Assembly (NCBI RefSeq): GCF_014696355.1
Contig: NZ_JACJQA010000045.1
Span: 62,001-126,000 of the forward strand
DNA length: 64,000 nucleotides
Direction of reading: 5' to 3'
Source: Pseudanabaena sp. FACHB-1998
GTDB taxonomy: Bacteria; Cyanobacteriota; Cyanobacteriia; Pseudanabaenales; Pseudanabaenaceae
Every line of letters starts with the position of its first letter. Positions within the stretch are counted from its first letter, which is position 1. Made by a program: the position numbers and the translations under genes. Below, piece by piece: positions 59,644 to 64,000 of this stretch. The notes under the pieces are model-generated. The model searched no databases, was not told where the DNA came from, and worked only from the letters and a program-made list of their open reading frames with translations.

Positions 59644-60627
59644 TTAACCGCCAATTTGGGACATAGTCCGAAAATAACTCTGTTGTTCGCCAGTACCCCG
59701 ATCGCGTTCTTTAAAATTAATTTCGTCTTTAAGGTTTAGCAGCTCTCGTACCGCTACTCGTAGCTCAGCGAAATCTTTGCCCTGACGTAAAGCGGTTTTC
59801 AAGTCGATCTGTCCCGCCTCATTTAAAAGGCAAGGGCGCAATAATCCATCTGCCGATAGCCGCATCCGATTGCAGCGATCGCAAAAACATTCAGACATTT
59901 GACTAATAAAGCCCAAAGTCCCCTTCGCATTGGGAATCTGAAACACATCGGCGGGCCCGTTCCCCTTGCAGTTACCAGCATCTAAGCCATAGCGATCGCT
60001 GATTTGTTGGCGCAGAGTTGCCGAGTCCACCCAGCCTTTATGGGTAAACAAACTATCATTACCGATCGGCATAAATTCAATAAAGCGAATATGCCAACGG
60101 CGATCAATGCTCAAAGCCGCTAAGTCTAAAACTTCGCGATCGTTTACCTCTGGCACTACCACCACATTTAACTTCAGAGGATCAAATCCCACCTCATAGG
60201 CGGCTAAAATTCCTGCCCATACCTTTTCCCAGAGATTTCGTCCTGTAATTTGGCGAAACACATCGCGATCAAGGGAATCAAGACTAATATTAATGCGTCG
60301 CAAACCCGCCTCATATAAAGGCTTAGCCAGATCGCTCAATAAAAAACCATTGGTGGTCATTGATAAATCTGTGACACCTTGCAAATTGGCGATCGCCTCT
60401 ACCAAACCAACGAGATCTCGTCTGAGTAGAGGTTCCCCCCCTGTGAGGCGAAATTTCTTAAAACCGAGGGGAATAAATACCTCTTTTAATAAGTTAATTA
60501 ACTCAGCATTAGTGAGACTCTCTTGAGCAAGAATATAATCGACTTCTGAGCCTTCAGGCATACAGTAGGTGCAGCGAAAATTGCAGCGATCGATCAAACT
60601 GATGCGAAGGTAGTCAACATTATTCAC
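59644..60627 (-). CDS. moaA: GTP 3',8-cyclase MoaA
   Basis: A 327-residue radical SAM enzyme for the first step of molybdenum cofactor synthesis, turning GTP into (8S)-3',8-cyclo-7,8-dihydroguanosine 5'-triphosphate. GTG start at 60627 with GAGGA ten bases before. The SAM cluster is C15-x3-C19-x2-C22 in [17 protein letters not shown] is the SAM-binding loop. The second [4Fe-4S] site is in [23 protein letters not shown]. The C-terminus ends with GG (MSQIGG), the double glycine needed for activity. No other moa gene is adjacent. Confidence 0.97.
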   Translation of the reverse strand: MNNVDYLRISLIDRCNFRCTYCMPEGSEVDYILAQESLTNAELINLLKEVFIPLGFKKFRLTGGEPLLRRDLVGLVEAIANLQGVTDLSMTTNGFLLSDLAKPLYEAGLRRINISLDSLDRDVFRQITGRNLWEKVWAGILAAYEVGFDPLKLNVVVVPEVNDREVLDLAALSIDRRWHIRFIEFMPIGNDSLFTHKGWVDSATLRQQISDRYGLDAGNCKGNGPADVFQIPNAKGTLGFISQMSECFCDRCNRMRLSADGLLRPCLLNEAGQIDLKTALRQGKDFAELRVAVRELLNLKDEINFKERDRGTGEQQSYFRTMSQIGG

Positions 60628-60660
60628 AGATTTTTGTCCTCACGGTTTATGGGTGTCTAG

Positions 60661-60705
60661 AAAACCGATAAATTAGGGCGCGTTGAGCCGCAATTTATCG
60701 GTTTT
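60661..60705. repeat. Hairpin in the moaA upstream spacer
   Basis: AAAACCGATAAATT and AATTTATCGGTTTT arms around a GCG-rich loop. It belongs to the small repeats filling 60628-60947, which holds no gene. Confidence 0.6.
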
Positions 60706-60726
60706 AAATTAGGGCGATTCTTACTT

Positions 60727-60811
60727 TACTCCTTTCCCTCCAAGGATGAGGGTCGCGCCGCAATACTAATCTTTGAGTTTTAATATCTATTTTTAGGCTG
60801 GAAAGGGAGTA
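60727..60811. repeat. Type B element
   Basis: Ends TACTCCTTTCCC and GGAAAGGGAGTA, the latter after TTTTAATATCTATTTTTA, as in the copy at 33357-33452 (reverse strand). The core is degenerate, with little of the GC-rich tip left. It abuts a type A-like element at the next base. Confidence 0.6.
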
Positions 60812-60912
60812 TATAGCCATAAAAAGTTTGCCTAGGATATAAAACCCAAAATAAAAGTGGCGGCGCGAAGCCTCACCACTTTTATTTTGGGTTTTGATTT
60901 GTCCTAGCTATA
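60812..60912. repeat. Type A-like element upstream of ilvE
   Basis: Left end TATAGCCATAAAAAG...CCTAGGA, right end TCCTAGCTATA. The core hairpin (60841-60895) has AAAACCCAAAATAAAAGTGG arms and a GAA tip. Its right end lies about 35 bases before the ilvE start, so the ilvE promoter must overlap it or read through it. Confidence 0.6.
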
Positions 60913-60947
60913 TGATAGAAAAATAATTGATCAAGATGTTTTAAACC

Positions 60948-61868
60948 ATGACCTCACAGTACGCCTATATACGCGGAACATTTGTCCCCCTCGAAGATGC
61001 CACAATCAGTATCCGCACCCACGCATTTCTCTATGGTACGGCTGTTTTTGAAGGAATTAAGGCGTATTGGCTACCAGAAGAAAACCGTATGGGGGCATTT
61101 CGTCTAGAAGAGCATTATCAACGCCTCATCCAAAGTTGCCGCATTATTGGCTTACAACATCCCCTCGATGTGGAGACGATGATTCATCTCACTACTGAGT
61201 TAATTCAACGTAATCAATGTAACTCCGCTACATATATCCGCCCAATTATTTACAAGTCTGACCTGCGGATTGGACCAATTCTCAAAGTTCCTCATACCCA
61301 TGATGACTTCTGCTTATTCAGTGTGCCAATGGATGGCTATCTGGATACGAGCAATGGTATTAAAGTGGGTGTATCCTCTTGGCGACGTTTAGATGATAAT
61401 GCGATTCCCGCTAGAGCGAAGGTCAATGGAGCCTATGTAAATACGGCTCTTGCCAAGACTGATGGCTATGCTTCTGGCTTTGATGATGTTGTTGTTTTAA
61501 CCAACGATGGGCATGTTGCCGAAGGTAGCGCGATGAATCTTTTCTTAGTAAGAGAAGGGAAGTTAATCACAAGTTCCATTACAGATAACATTCTCGAAGG
61601 AATTACTCGAAGTTCAGTCATTGAATTAGCGGCTAAGGAACTAGGGCTAGAGACAGTATCGAGAACGATCGATCGCACTGAGTTATATATTGCCGATGAA
61701 GCATTTTTTGTTGGTACTGCCACAGAACTCGCCCCTATCACCAGTTTCGATCATCGTCCTGTAGGCGATGGCTCAGTTGGCGAAATCACTAAGAAGCTTC
61801 GCGACCTATATAGCAAGGCTGTCCAAGGGCTTTTGCCTGACTATCATCACTGGCTAACGAAAGTTTAA
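60948..61868 (+). CDS. ilvE: Branched-chain amino acid aminotransferase
   Basis: A 306-residue PLP-dependent class IV (D-fold) transaminase catalysing the last step of leucine, isoleucine and valine synthesis. Diagnostic parts are HAFLYGTAVFEGIKAY at the N-terminus, YIRPIIYKSDLRIG, the PLP lysine K158 in ARAKVNGAYVNTALAK, EGSAMNLFLVREGKLITSSITDNILEGITRSSVIELA (the class IV signature), and DEAFFVGTATELAPITSFDHRPVGDGSVGEIT. Length is normal. The leader is crowded by repeats. Confidence 0.95.
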   Translation: MTSQYAYIRGTFVPLEDATISIRTHAFLYGTAVFEGIKAYWLPEENRMGAFRLEEHYQRLIQSCRIIGLQHPLDVETMIHLTTELIQRNQCNSATYIRPIIYKSDLRIGPILKVPHTHDDFCLFSVPMDGYLDTSNGIKVGVSSWRRLDDNAIPARAKVNGAYVNTALAKTDGYASGFDDVVVLTNDGHVAEGSAMNLFLVREGKLITSSITDNILEGITRSSVIELAAKELGLETVSRTIDRTELYIADEAFFVGTATELAPITSFDHRPVGDGSVGEITKKLRDLYSKAVQGLLPDYHHWLTKV

Positions 61869-61905
61869 TCTAGCTCTCGCCACTTGTGTCTCGATAAAAT
61901 CAAAC

Positions 61906-61956
61906 CCCCCAAAAGATAATGGCGGCGCTTTGCGCCGCCATTATCTTTTGGGGGTT
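61906..61956. repeat. Hairpin of the GGCGC-tip family after ilvE
   Basis: CCCCCAAAAGATAATGGCGG... arms with a TTT tip, about 37 bases after the ilvE stop. Its right side ends in the GGTTATAGCT copied by the insertion sequence. Confidence 0.75.
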
Positions 61957-61963
61957 ATAGCTC
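61954..61963. repeat. Target-site duplication, left
   Basis: GGTTATAGCT directly before the left end of the insertion sequence; the identical ten bases follow its right end at 63241-63250. Confidence 0.85.
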
Positions 61964-63240
61964 AGGGAAACCGCACACGTTCATGAATAAATAGTGAAAG
62001 AAAGGAAGCAAAGTAAAATAACCAGTATAAATTAAAAGCCCCAAAGTGCCATGTCTTATAGAATCAGCCCAACCGCATTAATTGAGACTCATTTTGGCAA
62101 CATACGAGACCCCAGAGCATCGCACAGTATCGAACATAAGCTATTAGACATACTAATAATCAGCATTTGTGGAACAATTAGCGGAGCAAACGATTTTGCC
62201 GCAATAGCAGAATATGGAAAATCAAAGGAGAACTGGCTAAAGACATTTTTGGAACTAGAAAATGGCATCCCATCGGCAGATACATTTGAGAGAATATTCG
62301 CTCGACTGAAGCCAATAGAATTACAAAAATGTTTTATAGGATGGATGGAAGCAGTCCATAAGATAACAGACGGAGAATTGCTAAATATTGATGGTAAAAC
62401 CTTGAGAGGAGCCAAGGAAGCAGGTAATTCTCGTAGTCTGATTCATATGGTGAGTGTTTGGTCAGCAACACAGCATTTGGTGCTAGGTCAAAAGCAAGTG
62501 CATGAGAAATCAAATGAGATAACAGTGATCTCACCATTGCTAGAAATGTTGGCTATTCGAGGATGTTTGGTGAGTATCGATGCAATGGGATGCCAGAAAG
62601 AAATAGCAAAAACGATCATTGAACAGGGAGGGGATTATGTATTAGCGCTCAAAGGTAATCAGGGTAATCTCTATGATGATGTACGGCAATTATTTACATC
62701 CGCCCGTGTACAGGAATTTCATAATATCGAACATCAGTTCCACTCAACGATAGAAAAGGGACATGGGCGGATTGAGAAGAGAGCCTATTGGACTATGGGC
62801 AATACAGAATTCCTTATTGGTGCAGAGAAATGGACAGGGTTGAAAAGTATTGGCATGGTTGAGTCAGAACGCAATGTGCAGGGAGTAGTTTCTATTGAAC
62901 AGCGATACTATATTCTCAGTATTGACAGTGATGTTTACAGGTTCTCTCAAGCAGTTAGAAGTCATTGGAGTATTGAGAATCAACTGCATTGGATTCTTGA
63001 TGTTGCTTTTGATGAAGATGCTTCTCAATGTTGTCGAGGCTATAGTGCTGAAAACTTAGCTGTTATTCGTCATGTTGGCTTAAATTTACTTTCCCGTGAC
63101 AAAAAAACTAAAGTTGGAGTTAAGACTAAACGCCTTAAGGCTGGTTGGGATGACAACTATCTTAAGGATATCCTTGCTGCCTTAAACATAGTCTCCCTCT
63201 AGGCTTCACTATTTATTCATGAACGTGTGCGGTTGCCCTA
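61964..63240 (+). mobile_element. ISAs1-family insertion sequence, complete, 1277 bp
   Basis: Terminal inverted repeats are CAGGGAAACCGCACACGTTC at the left and, in reverse complement, TAGGGCAACCGCACACGTTC at the right. They continue to about 36 bp (61964-61999 and 63205-63240) with two mismatches. A 10-bp target duplication (GGTTATAGCT) flanks both ends, within the 8-10 bp usual for ISAs1. It contains one intact transposase gene, so it looks recently active. Confidence 0.92.
62051..63202 (+). CDS. ISAs1-family transposase
   Basis: A 383-residue DDE transposase. The N-terminal part SPTALIETHFGNIRDPRASHSIEHKLLDILIISICGTISGANDFAAIAEYGKSKENWLKTFLELENGIPSADTFERIFARL is the DDE_Tnp_1-associated region typical of ISAs1. 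Catalytic acids are the Asp in LLNIDGKTLRGA, the Asp in LVSIDAMGCQKEIA, and the Glu in RSHWSIENQLHWILDVAFDEDAS. Length fits the family, and there is no frameshift or stop, so it is probably functional. Confidence 0.95.
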   Translation: MSYRISPTALIETHFGNIRDPRASHSIEHKLLDILIISICGTISGANDFAAIAEYGKSKENWLKTFLELENGIPSADTFERIFARLKPIELQKCFIGWMEAVHKITDGELLNIDGKTLRGAKEAGNSRSLIHMVSVWSATQHLVLGQKQVHEKSNEITVISPLLEMLAIRGCLVSIDAMGCQKEIAKTIIEQGGDYVLALKGNQGNLYDDVRQLFTSARVQEFHNIEHQFHSTIEKGHGRIEKRAYWTMGNTEFLIGAEKWTGLKSIGMVESERNVQGVVSIEQRYYILSIDSDVYRFSQAVRSHWSIENQLHWILDVAFDEDASQCCRGYSAENLAVIRHVGLNLLSRDKKTKVGVKTKRLKAGWDDNYLKDILAALNIVSL

Positions 63241-63250
63241 GGTTATAGCT
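63241..63250. repeat. Target-site duplication, right
   Basis: GGTTATAGCT, identical to 61954-61963. It overlaps the first bases (TATAGCT) of a type A element. Confidence 0.85.
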
Positions 63251-63357
63251 GTGGTCACTTGCATTAGGGCAAATCAAAACCCCAGAAGCGAGTTGCGGCG
63301 CGAAGCGCCGCAACTCGCTTCTGGGGTTTTGTCCTGCCAAGACTGACCATAGCTATA
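63244..63357. repeat. Type A MITE-like element, copy 3
   Basis: 114 bp. Left end TATAGCTGTGGTCACTTGCA; right end in reverse complement TATAGCTATGGTCAGTCTTG. The core hairpin (CAAAACCCCAGAAGCGAGTT...) is close to that of copy 2. The insertion sequence sits exactly at its left boundary. Confidence 0.8.
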
Positions 63358-63418
63358 GAATTGTGAATGGCTGAGGTCTATCATTGAGCATAATAGGGTT
63401 AATTCCAAGTAAAGCGCC

Positions 63419-64000
63419 ATGACCAATGCCAATCTGCCTCGCCGTGAAAGTTTAGTCAATCGTTTAATTTTTGGGCTGACCACTAGCACATCCTTGTTGG
63501 CTACGGCTACCTTGATTTTGCTGCTCCATATCCAGCAAGGCACACCTGAACTCGAAGCATTTACGACATGGTTGGCGATCGTGATTTTCTCGGCGGGCTT
63601 GGGGTCGGGGCTATTTGTTGCCATTTCCATTATTCGGAGTATTCAGCCTCCCCTAACTGAGCTAGCGGAAGCTGCGGAAGAAATATCGGCGGGGAATTTG
63701 GCGGCGCGATCGCAACTCAATCGTGCGGACGAAATTGGCGAATTTGCCAAGGTTTTTAATCGCATGGCGGCACATGTAGAGACCAAAACTGCTAACCTCG
63801 AAGCCCGTGACATTCAATATGCTTTGCAATCACTTGATCGCGTATTAGTTAATACTACCGATCAATACAAATTAATCAAGGCAAGCCTCGAAGAGATATG
63901 CAAGTTGACAGGCGCACAACTAGGCAGCATCTATCTCTGGCAAAATACATCGTCCCATCCCGAAGGCTGTCTCGTCCTTACTGCCGAATGGGGCTACAAA
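63419..64000 (+). CDS. Membrane sensor with HAMP and GAF domains (3' end cut by window)
   Basis: The frame starts at the ATG at 63419 and is still open at the right edge (194 residues seen). It has a short cytoplasmic start (MTNANLPRRESLVNRL), two membrane helices (about 18-40 and 55-78), and a HAMP domain (about 79-135: PPLTELAEAAEEISAGNLAARSQLNRADEIGEFAKVFNRMAAHVETK). A helix then leads into a GAF domain (KLIKASLEEICKLTGAQLGSIYLWQ). The output is beyond the window; a histidine kinase, cyclase or guanylate-cyclase type protein is likely. Confidence 0.82.
   Translation, partial: MTNANLPRRESLVNRLIFGLTTSTSLLATATLILLLHIQQGTPELEAFTTWLAIVIFSAGLGSGLFVAISIIRSIQPPLTELAEAAEEISAGNLAARSQLNRADEIGEFAKVFNRMAAHVETKTANLEARDIQYALQSLDRVLVNTTDQYKLIKASLEEICKLTGAQLGSIYLWQNTSSHPEGCLVLTAEWGYK

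Noticed and set aside
59456-59647. 63-codon frame before moaA
   Set aside because: It reads through a strong intrinsic terminator and has no recognisable domain or ribosome site.
1-64000. tRNA, rRNA or CRISPR arrays
   Set aside because: I looked in all gene-free stretches and saw no cloverleaf-like, ribosomal or spaced direct-repeat sequence.

Overview
The window is chromosomal DNA of a cyanobacterium. The octamer GCGATCGC (HIP1) recurs inside and between most genes. The gene set includes the photosystem II assembly factor Psb27, an SLH-domain outer-membrane porin, a TxlA/HCF164-like membrane thioredoxin, the arginine dihydrolase ArgZ/AgrE, several Uma2-type proteins, a Ser/Thr kinase fused to an ATPase, and giant WD40/STAND proteins. 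The dense intergenic hairpins with GGCGC-TTC-GCGCC tips suggest a Pseudanabaena-like genome, but the genus is a guess.

Layout. (1) 1-7.8 kb: one-way surface-glycan cluster (GT8, unfamiliar DSD protein, GNT-I-like GT, methyltransferase, GT4, GDP-mannose dehydratase, GT2, GT4) with coupled gene ends. Its first ~5.7 kb is AT-rich and has no perfect HIP1 site. (2) 7.8-17 kb: nested small repeats, two Uma2 genes, a CobT-like UPF0284 protein, a 49-codon DUF2256 gene, a small-molecule methyltransferase, xseB-xseA, two secreted unknowns and the porin. (3) 17-23 kb: a kinase-ATPase gene followed by an ATPase-coiled coil-TM-14xWD40 gene, a probable signalling or conflict module. (4) 23-38.5 kb: an Rrf2 regulator with a candidate operator, recG, a PAS/pentapeptide protein, a DUF4912 protein, psb27, a histidine-kinase-like protein, LD-carboxypeptidase, an M20 amidohydrolase, a THUMP methyltransferase, glk, a cupin and Uma2. 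(5) 38.5-47.7 kb: an orphan amino-acid ABC ATPase, a beta-helix/SPOR-like exported protein, a GPH sugar symporter, a HIP1-free restriction-modification pair, a thioredoxin, a beta-lactamase-fold protein and a TrmJ-like methylase. (6) 47.8-56.7 kb: an HDAC-like hydrolase, a 1833-residue STAND/WD40/TPR protein interrupted in frame by a DNA repeat, a BrnA-like antitoxin and its broken copy, a MazEF-type pair and a possible nuclease. (7) 56.7-64 kb: argZ, a possible small RNA, moaA, ilvE, a complete ISAs1-family insertion sequence and the start of a HAMP-GAF sensor.

The most striking overall feature is a set of short, nested, MITE-like palindromic elements of at least three types. They fill most gene ends, sometimes supply the stop codon or last residues of a gene, are inserted into one another, and at one place are split by the insertion sequence, which left a 10-bp target duplication. 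No tRNA, rRNA or CRISPR array was seen.
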